64,000 nt of DNA, taken from assembly GCA_946548895.1 (NCBI GenBank), contig CAMNQF010000009.1, forward strand, positions 36,798 through 100,797, written 5' to 3'. Below, one piece after another: positions 49,988 to 58,617 of this stretch. Position numbers and translations under genes: made by a program. The DNA is from an uncultured bacterium. Lineage in GTDB: Bacteria > Bacillota > Clostridia > Oscillospirales > Oscillospiraceae. The notes below the pieces were generated by a model. That model made no database searches, was not told where the DNA came from, and saw only the letters and a list, made by a program, of their open reading frames with translations. Numbering within the stretch: position 1 is the first letter of the stretch; each line of letters begins with the position of its first letter.

Positions 49988-50638
49988 ATGGCCAATCGAG
50001 CGCAGCCGCCCAAGCGCTCCAGGCGGGAGACAAACCGGGACCGGGTGATTGTCCGGGCGCTGGACTGCTTTGTGGAGCAGGGGATCGAGGCGGCCACCAT
50101 AGCGGACATCGCCCAGCGGGCCGGCGTGACGGAGCGCAGCGTATACCGCTATTTCAAAACCAAGGCGGACCTGGTGCTGGAGACGGCGCTGCTGTTCTGG
50201 TCGGAGGCCATGGGCCGGGTGGACGCCCAGGCCCAGCGGGAGCTGCGGGGGGATATGTGCGGCGCGGAGCGGATCGGCAGGATCCTGCGGGGCTACGCCC
50301 AGCTGTACTTCACCCACCGGCGGCAGATGGTTTTCGTCCACGAGGCGGAGGCGTACCTGAACCGCTGCGGCAAGGCGCTGCTGGTGGAGAACAAGCCCCC
50401 GGCCGCCTTTGAGGACGGCGCCGGGCCTCTGTCCGCCGCCATCCACAAGGGGATGGAGGACGGCAGCGTCCGCGGGGACATCGACATGGCCAGCCTGTAC
50501 TACAACACCTACGACGCCATGCTGGGGTTGATCCAGAAGCTGGCCATCGGCGGCAGAAACGGCCCCGCCGACGACGGCTGCGCCAGGGCCCGGCTGGAGC
50601 AGTTCTGCGCGATGCTGGAGAGCTTTTACCAAAAGTGA
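49988..50638 (+). CDS. TetR-family regulator
   Basis: 216 residues from ATG 49988 (GGGGGG upstream). The helix-turn-helix is complete: RVIVRALDCFVEQGIEAATI, ADIAQRAGVTERSVYRYFKTKADLV (about 38-62). The C-terminal ligand domain is unlike well-known TetR groups. It is the first gene of a run with a ferredoxin-flavin oxidoreductase 36 bp downstream, hypA and a membrane protein, all on the plus strand with no terminator in between, so it probably represses them all. Confidence 0.9.
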   Translation: MANRAQPPKRSRRETNRDRVIVRALDCFVEQGIEAATIADIAQRAGVTERSVYRYFKTKADLVLETALLFWSEAMGRVDAQAQRELRGDMCGAERIGRILRGYAQLYFTHRRQMVFVHEAEAYLNRCGKALLVENKPPAAFEDGAGPLSAAIHKGMEDGSVRGDIDMASLYYNTYDAMLGLIQKLAIGGRNGPADDGCARARLEQFCAMLESFYQK

Positions 50639-50674
50639 CGACCTTAAATGATATAAAGAGAAAGGATGAGGACA

Positions 50675-53341
50675 ATGGCTCTGAGGCCCAAGATCGTAAA
50701 GCTCGCCAAAATGGTGGGCGGCCTGACCGGTATGGTCAACCGCATCGACGAGAACGCCCCGGAATACTACGCGCTGGAGTGCGTGGTGTCCGACGAACAG
50801 GCCGATGTGGCGCTGCAGCTGGGCCTGCGGAAGGAGCGCACGGCCCAGTATGTGGCGGAGAAGTGCGGCAAGTCCCTGGAAGAGGCCAGAAAGATCCTGA
50901 TGGAGCTGGCCCAGATCGGCGTGTGCAAGGTGTACCACAACGAGGAGGGCCAGGAGGTGTTCCTGGTGCAGATCTTCGCGCCGGGCATCCTGGAGATGAT
51001 GGTCAACAACGACGAGCAGGTGAAGGCCCATCCCCAGATCGGCAGGGCCTTTGAGGAGTACACCCGCCTGCGGATCGCCAACATCGCGCCCAACCTGCCC
51101 ATGGGCACCGGCATGATGCGGGTCATCCCCATTGAGACCGCCATCTCCGCCGACACCCAGACCGTTCCCTATGAGCACATTTCCTACTACCTGGACAAGT
51201 ACGACACCTTTTCCGTGTCCGACTGCTCCTGCCGGAAGTCCCGGCGGATTCTGGGCCAGGGCTGCGGGCACCTGGAGCATGAGATGTGCATCCAGATGGG
51301 CACCGGCGCGGAGTACTACATCCGCACCGGCCGGGCCAGGCAGATCACCCGGCAGGAGGCGGAGGAGATCCTCCGCAAGGCGGAGGAAAACGGCCTGATG
51401 CACCAGATCCCCAACATTGAGGGCCTGGGGGAGTCCGCGGCCATCTGCAACTGCTGCTCCTGCTCCTGCTTTGCCATGCGGGTGGCCACCATGTTCCGCT
51501 CCCCGGACGCCATCCGCTCCAATTACGTCTCCCAGGTGGACACGGAGAAGTGCGTGGCCTGCGGCCAGTGCGTGGAAAACTGCCCCACCAACGCCCTGCG
51601 GCTGGGCCAGAAGCTGTGCGCCAAGGAGCCGGTGGCCGAGAAGCCCTACGACAAGGTCCGGGACCACGTGTGGGGCGAGAAGTACTGGAACGTGGACTAC
51701 CGGGACAACCGGGTGGACGTGGCGGAGAGCGGCACCTCCCCCTGCAAGACCGCCTGCCCCGCCCACATCGCCGTGCAGGGCTACATCAAGCTGGCCGCCC
51801 AGGGCAGATACACCGAGGCCCTGGAGCTGATTAAAAAAGAGAACCCCTTCCCGGCGGTGTGCGGCCGGATCTGCCCCAGGAGCTGCGAGTCCGCCTGCAC
51901 CCGGGGGGATGTGGACGAGCCCATCGCCATCGACGAGATCAAGAAATTCATCGCCGACCAGGACCTGAACGAGAAGAGCCGGTTCATTCCCAAGAAGCGC
52001 CACGACTACCAGAAGAAGGTGGCGGTGGTGGGCTCCGGCCCGGCGGGTATGTCCTGCGCCTACTACCTGGCGCTGGACGGCTACCGGGTGACGGTGTTCG
52101 AAAAGCTGGACCGGCCCGGCGGTATGCTGACCATGGGCATTCCCGGCTTCCGCCTGGAGAAGGCCGTGGTGGAGGCGGAGATCGAGGTGCTGCGCCAGCT
52201 GGGGGTGGAATTCCGCACCGGCGTGGAGGTGGGCCGGGACGTGACCATCCGGGCGCTGCGGGAGCAGGATTACCGGGCCTTTTACCTGGCGGTCGGCGCC
52301 CAGGGCGGCAGAAAGCTGAACATCCCCGGCGAGGACGCCCAGGGCGTGGCCGCGGGGGTGGACTTCCTGCGGGAGGTCAACCGGGGGGCCATCCCGCCCA
52401 TGGCGGGCAGGACCGTGGTGATCGGCGGCGGCAACGTGGCCATCGACGTGGCGAGGGCCGCCGTTCGGACGGACAGCGGCCAGGTGGACCTGTACTGCCT
52501 GGAGCGGCGGGAGGAGATGCCCGCCCTGCCGGAGGAGATCCAGGAGGCGGAGCAGGAGCGCATCGGCATCCACAACGGCTACGGGCCCAAGGAAATCCTG
52601 GTGAAGGACGGCCGGGCGGTGGGTGTGGTGTTCAAAAAGTGCGTCCGGGTGTTTGACGGGGAGGGCCGCTTCGCCCCCCAGTTCGACGAGGGCGACACCA
52701 TCACGGTGGAGGCTGACCATGTGCTCCTCAGCGTGGGCCAGAGCATCCAGTGGGGCGGCCTGCTGGAGGGGACCGCCGTGGCGGTGCGGCCCAACGGGAC
52801 CGCCGGGGCCGACCCCCTGACCTATCAGACCGCCGAGCCCGACATCTTTGTGGGCGGCGACGCGTACACCGGCCCCAAGTTCGCCATCGACGCCATTGCC
52901 GCGGGCAAGGAGGCGGCCATCTCCATCCACCGGTTCGTCCAGCCCGGCCAGAGCCTGACCCTGGGCCGCGACCGCCGCCAGTACCACAGCTTTGACAAGG
53001 ACAACGTGGTGCTGGAGGGCTTTGACCGCACCCCCCGGCAGCGGGCGGGGCACTCCGCCCCCAAGGGCGGCGCCTTCGGCGACCCCCGGCTCACCTTCAC
53101 CGAGGAGCAGATGAAGCGGGAGACCCAGCGGTGCCTGGGCTGCGGCGCGGTGCAGGTGGACGAGTATATGTGCATCGGCTGCGGCCAGTGCACCACCAAG
53201 TGCAAGTTCGAGGCCATCAGCCTGAAGCGGAAGTACAACGAGTTCGCCCCGGTGTTTGAAAAGCTCCCCATCGCCGTGGCCAAGTACGCGGTGAAGCGCA
53301 CCGGCAGGATCGCCGCCGCCGCCGTGAAGAAGGGAGGGTAA
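50675..53341 (+). CDS. Multi-domain Fe-S flavin oxidoreductase (GltD-like core)
   Basis: 888 residues from ATG 50675 (GAAAGGA upstream). Domain order: a winged-helix-like head (about 30-110); a Cys-rich domain with SDCSCRKSRR, GCGHLEHEMC and CNCCSCSC (about 180-265); a 4Fe-4S motif CVACGQCVENCP (about 292-303). A GltD-type N-terminal cluster domain follows (CKTACPAH through CGRICPRSCESACTRG, about 358-440). Then the FAD site VAVVGSGPAGMSCAYYLALD (about 448) and NAD(P) site VVIGGGNVAIDVARAA (about 582), and a final ferredoxin CIGCGQCTTKCKF (about 838). It should pass electrons between NAD(P)H and another carrier or substrate. Unlike GltD it has no GltB partner. The substrate is unknown. Confidence 0.85.
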   Translation: MALRPKIVKLAKMVGGLTGMVNRIDENAPEYYALECVVSDEQADVALQLGLRKERTAQYVAEKCGKSLEEARKILMELAQIGVCKVYHNEEGQEVFLVQIFAPGILEMMVNNDEQVKAHPQIGRAFEEYTRLRIANIAPNLPMGTGMMRVIPIETAISADTQTVPYEHISYYLDKYDTFSVSDCSCRKSRRILGQGCGHLEHEMCIQMGTGAEYYIRTGRARQITRQEAEEILRKAEENGLMHQIPNIEGLGESAAICNCCSCSCFAMRVATMFRSPDAIRSNYVSQVDTEKCVACGQCVENCPTNALRLGQKLCAKEPVAEKPYDKVRDHVWGEKYWNVDYRDNRVDVAESGTSPCKTACPAHIAVQGYIKLAAQGRYTEALELIKKENPFPAVCGRICPRSCESACTRGDVDEPIAIDEIKKFIADQDLNEKSRFIPKKRHDYQKKVAVVGSGPAGMSCAYYLALDGYRVTVFEKLDRPGGMLTMGIPGFRLEKAVVEAEIEVLRQLGVEFRTGVEVGRDVTIRALREQDYRAFYLAVGAQGGRKLNIPGEDAQGVAAGVDFLREVNRGAIPPMAGRTVVIGGGNVAIDVARAAVRTDSGQVDLYCLERREEMPALPEEIQEAEQERIGIHNGYGPKEILVKDGRAVGVVFKKCVRVFDGEGRFAPQFDEGDTITVEADHVLLSVGQSIQWGGLLEGTAVAVRPNGTAGADPLTYQTAEPDIFVGGDAYTGPKFAIDAIAAGKEAAISIHRFVQPGQSLTLGRDRRQYHSFDKDNVVLEGFDRTPRQRAGHSAPKGGAFGDPRLTFTEEQMKRETQRCLGCGAVQVDEYMCIGCGQCTTKCKFEAISLKRKYNEFAPVFEKLPIAVAKYAVKRTGRIAAAAVKKGG

Positions 53342-53345
53342 GGCC

Positions 53346-53687
53346 GTGCATGAGCTGGGCCTGCTCAGCGCCATGGTCAAGACCATTGAGGGCATCGCCC
53401 GGGAGGAGCGGCTGGAGCGGATCGAGAAGATCGTTTTGCAGGTGGGAGAGCTGTCCGGCGTCGTGCCCGCCTACCTGGAGTCCTGCTACCCGGCGGCGGT
53501 GTACAAGACCTTCATGGAGGACACCGAACTGGAGCTGGAAATCGTGCCGGGGATCGCCCGGTGTACCCAATGCGGTAGGGAGTTCAACGCGGTGGCGGAG
53601 GATTTGAAGTGTCCCGGCTGCGGCGGCGTGCAGCTGACGGCGTGCAGCGGCACGGAGCTGATGATTAAGGAGATTGTAGGCTGTTGA
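53346..53687 (+). CDS. hypA: Hydrogenase maturation nickel chaperone HypA
   Basis: 113 residues from a GTG start (GGGAGG upstream), which gives the required N-terminal MHE with the Ni-binding His2. The zinc site is Cys73, Cys76, Cys89 and Cys92 (CTQC and CPGC). HypA delivers Ni to [NiFe]-hydrogenase large subunits together with HypB. Here there is no hypB, hydrogenase or other hyp gene, and it sits 4 bp after the Fe-S oxidoreductase. So its use in this operon is unclear; a metal-chaperone role for the neighbours is a possibility. Confidence 0.9.
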   Translation: MHELGLLSAMVKTIEGIAREERLERIEKIVLQVGELSGVVPAYLESCYPAAVYKTFMEDTELELEIVPGIARCTQCGREFNAVAEDLKCPGCGGVQLTACSGTELMIKEIVGC

Positions 53688-53702
53688 GAAAGGGGTAAAA
53701 AA

Positions 53703-54578
53703 ATGGGAGGAAAAACAGTAGAAGCCAGGAAAACGTCAAACAGCACCATTGAGGTGCTGTTCAAGTGGATCATGTTCACGGCGGCCATCACCGGCATGGC
53801 GGTCATCGCCGGGTTCTACCCCGTGCAGGGCAATATTCCGCTGATCGTGATCCCGTCCACCCTGGTGCTCATCTTCTGCAAGCCTGTGTTCTTTGAGCGG
53901 CTGAAGCTCACCACCCTGCTGACCATGCGGGTGCTCATCGTGCTGGCGGCGCTGCGGGTGTTCAACCCCCAGGTCTACGTGGACTGCATCATGCTGATGC
54001 TGATCGTCAACATCCTGGAGGCCACCTTTACGGACCTGCTCCGCTACAAAAAGTACTTTAACGCGGTGTCCGGCTTTGCCCTGGCGCTGGGGGTCATCAC
54101 CCTGCGGGGGCTGTGGCAGTTTGACGCCCCCCTGGGCGACTATTACCTGGCCCGGGGCGCGCTGCCCATCATCACCGTCATGTACGCCCTGGCCTACACC
54201 CTCTGGAACTGGATCTTTGTGACCAACGAGTTCTCCTCCTCCGTGGCGCTGATGCACGTGGGCTTCCTGAGCGCGCCCCTGATCGGCTCCCTGTGCACCC
54301 TGGGCCTGGGGGCCTACGGCGGCATCGGGATGTGGCTGCTGCTGCGGGCCAACTCCCTTTCCATCGGCGGCTGGCTCCAGATCGGCGCGAAGGACTGGTT
54401 CGAGCGGGAGTTCTACCATGAGAAATTCGACCGGTTTGTGGCCTGGACCAAAGGGCGGAACGTGCAGATCGTCTGCATGGTCATCAACCTGGCGCTGATC
54501 GCCGCCTGCATCGTGCTGATGATGCAGAACGGCGGGATCGTCTTTGAGTTCGCGCCCCTGGCGGCGCCGGGCCGGTAA
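53703..54578 (+). CDS. Multi-pass membrane protein of the oxidoreductase operon
   Basis: 291 residues (AAAGGGG 6 nt upstream of the ATG). Seven or so hydrophobic helices (first about 18-38, last about 260-280), with a cytosolic loop near DLLRYKKYFN and a C-terminal amphipathic region GAKDWFEREFYHEKFDRFVAW. I do not recognise the family. It is 15 bp downstream of hypA and ends the operon before a terminator. A membrane anchor or ion/electron partner for the flavoenzyme is a guess from context only. Confidence 0.75.
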   Translation: MGGKTVEARKTSNSTIEVLFKWIMFTAAITGMAVIAGFYPVQGNIPLIVIPSTLVLIFCKPVFFERLKLTTLLTMRVLIVLAALRVFNPQVYVDCIMLMLIVNILEATFTDLLRYKKYFNAVSGFALALGVITLRGLWQFDAPLGDYYLARGALPIITVMYALAYTLWNWIFVTNEFSSSVALMHVGFLSAPLIGSLCTLGLGAYGGIGMWLLLRANSLSIGGWLQIGAKDWFEREFYHEKFDRFVAWTKGRNVQIVCMVINLALIAACIVLMMQNGGIVFEFAPLAAPGR

Positions 54579-54626
54579 CGGGCCTCCGGCCGGACCGGAG
54601 GCGGACAAGCTGAATCAAAACATCAG

Positions 54627-54656
54627 GAGCGGCCGGTCCCCCGGCCGCTCCCTATT
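54627..54656 (+). terminator. Terminator of the TetR operon
   Basis: 10-bp stem (54627-54636 with 54641-54650), TCCC loop, then CCTATTTT. A second GC hairpin lies just before it (54583-54603). Confidence 0.75.
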
Positions 54657-54720
54657 TTCGCCTTTCGCCGACAAAAAAGATGCAGGCTTATAGTCGTTGC
54701 ACCGCAACGGTTTTCAAAGA

Positions 54721-54749
54721 TTGTGCGGCGTACAGAGATAAGGTACAAT
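54721..54749 (+). promoter_or_regulatory. Promoter-like sequence before the IS66-type relic
   Basis: TTGTGC (54721-54726), 17-bp spacer, TACAAT (54744-54749). The surrounding 300 bp have clearly lower GC than the rest of the window, as expected of a mobile-element remnant. Confidence 0.4.
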
Positions 54750-54900
54750 AAATTGCGCAAATTGAAAAAGGGATAAAAAGAGGCAAGGTTTGCAGTCTCA
54801 AGTAGAATGGAGTTGAGAAACCACATTCAGGCAAGCGGCAAATCTCCTGGCGTCTTGCACAAGAATACGGGATGCGAGAAAATACAATAGAGTGTTATAA

Positions 54901-54933
54901 AGTGCCATGTACTCTCGAATAGTACATGGCACT
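54901..54933 (+). repeat. Perfect inverted repeat upstream of the IS66-type relic
   Basis: 13-bp arms AGTGCCATGTACT and AGTACATGGCACT with a 7-bp loop (54914-54920). No T-run follows. It sits 38 bp before the truncated accessory gene and may belong to the element's leader. Confidence 0.6.
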
Positions 54934-54970
54934 GCTTGTAGCGGGATAAATTTTTCGGGGAGGAAACGCA

Positions 54971-55108
54971 ATGGAGCGGGGACTGCAAAAGATAAATCAT
55001 CACAGCCATCTGGCGGAGTGGAGCCAGCGCGCGGAAGCGTGCCGGAAGAGCGGGCAGCGGGTAAGCGAATGGTGTGCGGAACATCGTCTAATAAAATTGC
55101 GGCGGTAA
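54971..55108 (+). pseudogene. Truncated IS66-type TnpA accessory gene
   Basis: 45 codons, with GGGGAGGAA before the ATG. The product contains HLAEWSQRAEACRKSGQRVS followed by EWCAEH, matching the HTH start of IS66-family accessory proteins (WxxRxxxCRxSGxxVxxWCxEH). It then runs into IKLRR and a stop, losing the usual KTYYYWQ continuation. No tnpB or tnpC follows; thiN lies right behind on the other strand. So only the 5' tip of an element is left. Confidence 0.65.
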
Positions 55109-55112
55109 AGCG

Positions 55113-55742
55113 TCAGCCCCGGCGCACCCTGACCAGCAGCAGCTCCCCCTCCGCTACGGACACCCTGGCCCGGCGCCCGGGCAGCACCTCGTTGCTGACG
55201 CCGTACTGATACGTGCACGGGATCTCCGCGTCCCGCAGGGGGTATTTCGCGTCCCCAATGGTGACGCCCCGGGCGGTCCCGGAGATGTTCAGCAGGGAGA
55301 AGAAGGGAAAGCAGCCGTCGATATAGGCCGGTTCCCGTCCTACCACCTCCATCTCCGAATAGTCGTCCACCAGCAGGGCCCGCTTGCCCTGGGCGTGAAG
55401 GGAGAGCAGGATGGAGAGGTTGCCCAGGGTGTGGTCCAGCCGGCCGCCCGCCGCGCCCAGGAGCAGGAAATCGTCAAAGCCCCGCTTGACGGCCTCCTTC
55501 ACGGCGTAAACCGTGTCGGTGTCGTCCTTCTCGCGGGGGAGCACGATGGTCTCCACGTCCAGGTGGGGGTTTTCATGGGAGTCAAAATCACCCACGATCA
55601 GGTGGGGTTCGATGCCCAGCGCCTCCCGGTGGGACAGGCCGCTGTCGCAGAAAATGTTGAAGTCGTCCGGGTTCAGGTAGTCCCAAAGGGCCTGGTAGTC
55701 CCTGATTCCCGCCCCGCCAATGACCACGCACCGCCTTTTCAT
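55113..55742 (-). CDS. thiN: Thiamine pyrophosphokinase
   Basis: 209 residues (GAGGGG 8 nt upstream of ATG 55742). The TPK signature is present: CVVIGGAGIRDYQAL, then FNIFCDSGLSHREALGIEPH, LIVGDFDSHE, KDDTDTVYAVKEAVKRG and LGAAGGRLDHTLGNLSIL. It converts thiamine to thiamine pyrophosphate with ATP. It is the last gene of the thiamine operon, 12 bp after thiC. With TPK but no visible thiL, ThiE product must first be dephosphorylated (see the HAD gene). Confidence 0.93.
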   Translation of the reverse strand: MKRRCVVIGGAGIRDYQALWDYLNPDDFNIFCDSGLSHREALGIEPHLIVGDFDSHENPHLDVETIVLPREKDDTDTVYAVKEAVKRGFDDFLLLGAAGGRLDHTLGNLSILLSLHAQGKRALLVDDYSEMEVVGREPAYIDGCFPFFSLLNISGTARGVTIGDAKYPLRDAEIPCTYQYGVSNEVLPGRRARVSVAEGELLLVRVRRG

Positions 55743-55754
55743 GCCGTTTTCCCC

Positions 55755-57059
55755 TCACAGAATGTCGATGTACTCGCCGCTCAACGCCTTGTTCATGCTG
55801 CGCACGGCGCAGAACTTGCCGCACATGGAGCAGCTGTCCTCATGCTCCGGGGCGCGGTCCGCCCGGATGGCCTTGGCGGTCTCCGGGTCCAGGGCGCACG
55901 CCCACTGCTTCTCCCAGTCAAAGGTCCGCCGGGCGTCCGCCATGGCGTCGTCCAGGTCCCGGGCGTGGGGGATTTTTTTGGCGATGTCCGCCGCGTGGGC
56001 GGCGATTTTGGAGGCGATGATCCCCTGCTTCACGTCGTCCACGTTGGGCAGGGCCAGGTGCTCGGCGGGGGTGACGTAGCACAGGAAGGCCGCGCCCGCC
56101 GACGCCGCCACCGCCCCGCCGATGGCGGCGGTGATGTGGTCGTAGCCGGGGGCGATGTCGGTGACAATGGGGCCCAGCACGTAGAAAGGCGCCCCCATGC
56201 AGATGGTCTGCTGGAGCTTCATGTTGGCCTCAATCTGATCCAGGGGCATATGGCCGGGCCCCTCCACCATCACCTGCACGTCCTTTGCCCAGGCCCGTTT
56301 CGTCAGCTCGCCCAGCCGCACCAGCTCCTCGATCTGGCACACGTCGCTGCCGTCGGCCAGGCAGCCCGGGCGGCAGGCGTCCCCCAGGGAGATGGTCACG
56401 TCATACTCCCGGCAGATGTCCAGGATCTCGTCAAAATACTGGTAGAAGGGGTTTTCCTCCCCGGTCATGCTCATCCAGGCGAACACCAGGGAGCCGCCCC
56501 GGGACACAATGTTCATTTTCCGCTTGTGGGTCTTGATCTGGTCGATGGTCTTGCGGGTGATGCCGCAGTGGAGGGTGACGAAGTCCACCCCGTCCTGGGC
56601 GTGGAGGCGGACCACGTCGATGAAGTCCTTGGCGGTCAGCGTGGCCAGGTCCCGCTGGTAGTGGATGACGCTGTCGTACACCGGCACGGTGCCGATCATG
56701 GCGGGGCACTCCCGCACCAGCTTCTGCCGGAAGGGCTGGGTGTTGCCGTGGGAGGACAGGTCCATGATGGCCTCCGCCCCCATGTCCACCGCGGCCATCA
56801 CCTTCTTCATCTCCACGTCGTAGTCCTTGCAGTCCCGGGACACCCCCAGGTTCACGTTGATCTTGGTCCGCAGCATGGAGCCCACCCCGTTGGGCTGGAT
56901 GCAGGTGTGCAGCCTGTTGGCGCAGATGGCAACCTTCCCCCCGGCCACCAGCTCCCGAATCTCCTCCGGGGTGCGGTACTCCTTTTTTGCCACCGCCTCC
57001 ATCTCTGGGGTGACGATGCCCTGACGGGCGGCGTCCATCTGTGTCGCGTAGTTTCTCAT
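55755..57059 (-). CDS. thiC: Phosphomethylpyrimidine synthase (radical SAM)
   Basis: 434 residues (AAAGGGAG upstream). ThiC signatures: [61 protein letters not shown] and the C-terminal cluster motif [11 protein letters not shown] (CxxCxxxxC) for the 4Fe-4S. It rearranges aminoimidazole ribotide to HMP-phosphate. It is the short bacterial form without the N-terminal extension. It lies between thiD and thiN. Confidence 0.97.
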   Translation of the reverse strand: MRNYATQMDAARQGIVTPEMEAVAKKEYRTPEEIRELVAGGKVAICANRLHTCIQPNGVGSMLRTKINVNLGVSRDCKDYDVEMKKVMAAVDMGAEAIMDLSSHGNTQPFRQKLVRECPAMIGTVPVYDSVIHYQRDLATLTAKDFIDVVRLHAQDGVDFVTLHCGITRKTIDQIKTHKRKMNIVSRGGSLVFAWMSMTGEENPFYQYFDEILDICREYDVTISLGDACRPGCLADGSDVCQIEELVRLGELTKRAWAKDVQVMVEGPGHMPLDQIEANMKLQQTICMGAPFYVLGPIVTDIAPGYDHITAAIGGAVAASAGAAFLCYVTPAEHLALPNVDDVKQGIIASKIAAHAADIAKKIPHARDLDDAMADARRTFDWEKQWACALDPETAKAIRADRAPEHEDSCSMCGKFCAVRSMNKALSGEYIDIL

Positions 57060-57084
57060 GGCGTTTGCTCCCTTTCGTAGATAT

Positions 57085-57888
57085 TCAAGCCTCCTGGGCG
57101 AAGCGGCTGTTCAGGTCAAAGATGTGGTCCATGGGCCCGGCTCCCCGGCCCAGGTCCAGCCCCGCCGCCAGCGCCCCGGAGATATACTCCTTGGCCCGCC
57201 TCACCGACTCCTCCAGGGGGAAGCCCTTGGCCAGGTTGGCGGCGATGGCGCTGGACAGGGTGCAGCCTGTGCCGTGGGTGTTGGGGTTGTCAATCCGCTC
57301 CCCGTGGAACCAGGCCAGCGCCCCCCCCGCGCACAGCAGGTCGTCCGCGTCGCACAGGGCGTGGCCCCCCTTGAGGAGCACCGGGCAGGAGAAGTCCGCG
57401 CTGATTTTCTTTGCGGCCCGCTCCATGTCCGCCCGGCTTCGGATCGCCACACCCGACAGCGCCTCCCCCTCGGGGATGTTGGGGGTGGCCAGGGCGGCCA
57501 GGGGGAACAGCTCCCGGGTGAGCTCCTCCACCGCGTCCGTTTTCATCAGCGCCGACCCGCTGGTGGCCACCATCACCGGGTCCACCACGATGTTTTTCGC
57601 GCCGTAATGCCGCAGACGGCCCGCGATGGCGCGCACCAGCCCGGCGGAGGCCACCATGCCGATCTTCACCGCGTCGGGGAAGATATCCTCAAACACCGCG
57701 TCCAGCTGCTCTTCCAAAAATTCGGGGCTGACCTCCAGAATTCCCCTCACGCCGGTGGTATTCTGGGCGGTGAGGGCCGTGATCGCGCTCATGCCGTAAA
57801 CCCCGTTCATGGCCATCGTTTTCAGGTCCGCTTGAATACCGGCGCCTCCGCTGGAGTCGCTTCCGGCGATAGATAATGCTGTTTTCAC
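57085..57888 (-). CDS. thiD: HMP/HMP-phosphate kinase
   Basis: 267 residues from GTG 57888 (GAGGAG 7 nt upstream). Ribokinase-fold: [21 protein letters not shown] at the start, [16 protein letters not shown], the segment [13 protein letters not shown], and the anion hole [18 protein letters not shown] near the C-terminus. It phosphorylates HMP to HMP-PP in two steps. A longer reading with eight more residues from 57912 has no ribosome site. Confidence 0.96.
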   Translation of the reverse strand: MKTALSIAGSDSSGGAGIQADLKTMAMNGVYGMSAITALTAQNTTGVRGILEVSPEFLEEQLDAVFEDIFPDAVKIGMVASAGLVRAIAGRLRHYGAKNIVVDPVMVATSGSALMKTDAVEELTRELFPLAALATPNIPEGEALSGVAIRSRADMERAAKKISADFSCPVLLKGGHALCDADDLLCAGGALAWFHGERIDNPNTHGTGCTLSSAIAANLAKGFPLEESVRRAKEYISGALAAGLDLGRGAGPMDHIFDLNSRFAQEA

Positions 57889-57957
57889 CTGATCACTCCT
57901 CTCTGAGACCATTTCGCGTCACTTGAACAGGATCCGAAAAGCCGCCCCAGGCGCCAA

Positions 57958-58617
57958 CTAAAGTGCCCAGGCGAGCTTCCAAAAGAAATCAAAATCTGAG
58001 AAATCCACCAAGTAGATATCAGCCAGCGCTTTCAGCGCCTCCTGTCCCCTTTCGTGGCTGTCATAGACCGCCGCCACCTTGAACCCGGCCCTTTTCGCCG
58101 TCCGGGCGGCGTAGAGCGCGTCCTCAAACACCACGGTTTTCGATCTCTCCGTCCCCAGGAACCGAAGCGCCGCCTCAAAGATATCCGGCTCGTCCTTGCC
58201 ATGCCCCACCTCGCCGCAGGTAAAGATCCTCTCGAAGCGGGACAACACCCCGCACCGCTCCAGGGCGGCCTCCACCAGGTACCGGTCCGTGGCGGTGGCG
58301 ATACACAGCCTCACCCCGCGGCGGGAGAGCTCCTCCACAAACTCCCCCGCCCCCGGCTTCAGGGGGGCCCTATGCCGGTAGAAGTCCTCCAGCATGGCGT
58401 TGACCCCCGCCGTGATCTCCTCCACGGACAGCGCCACGCCGTACTCGGCCTGATAGTACCGGGCCGCCTGGTCCAGGCTCATATTCTTGAACACCTCGTT
58501 CAGATTCCCCCTGGGCCGGTACCCGATGGAGCGCAGGTAGTCCTCTCCGACGGTGTCCCAGATGGACATGGAGTCCAGCAGCGTGCCGTCCACGTCGAAA
58601 ATCACCCCGGCGGTCAT
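57958..58617 (-). CDS. HAD hydrolase of the thiamine operon, candidate ThMP phosphatase
   Basis: 219 residues. HAD motif I FDVDGTLLDS (Asp8, Asp10), helical C1 cap (about 15-85), motif II ATATD, motif III Lys in GHGKDEPDIFEAALRFLG, motif IV VVFEDALYAARTAKRAG. It is of the phosphoglucomutase-like type. Its start overlaps the thiE stop by ATGA, showing tight coupling. The operon has TPK but no ThiL, so thiamine monophosphate from ThiE needs a phosphatase; this gene is the obvious candidate. That role is inference. Confidence 0.85.
   Translation of the reverse strand: MTAGVIFDVDGTLLDSMSIWDTVGEDYLRSIGYRPRGNLNEVFKNMSLDQAARYYQAEYGVALSVEEITAGVNAMLEDFYRHRAPLKPGAGEFVEELSRRGVRLCIATATDRYLVEAALERCGVLSRFERIFTCGEVGHGKDEPDIFEAALRFLGTERSKTVVFEDALYAARTAKRAGFKVAAVYDSHERGQEALKALADIYLVDFSDFDFFWKLAWAL

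Noticed and set aside
49958..53395. 1145-codon open frame on the minus strand
   Set aside because: Antisense shadow of tetR, the oxidoreductase and hypA caused by high GC; composition is Gly/His/Val/Leu-rich noise without motifs.
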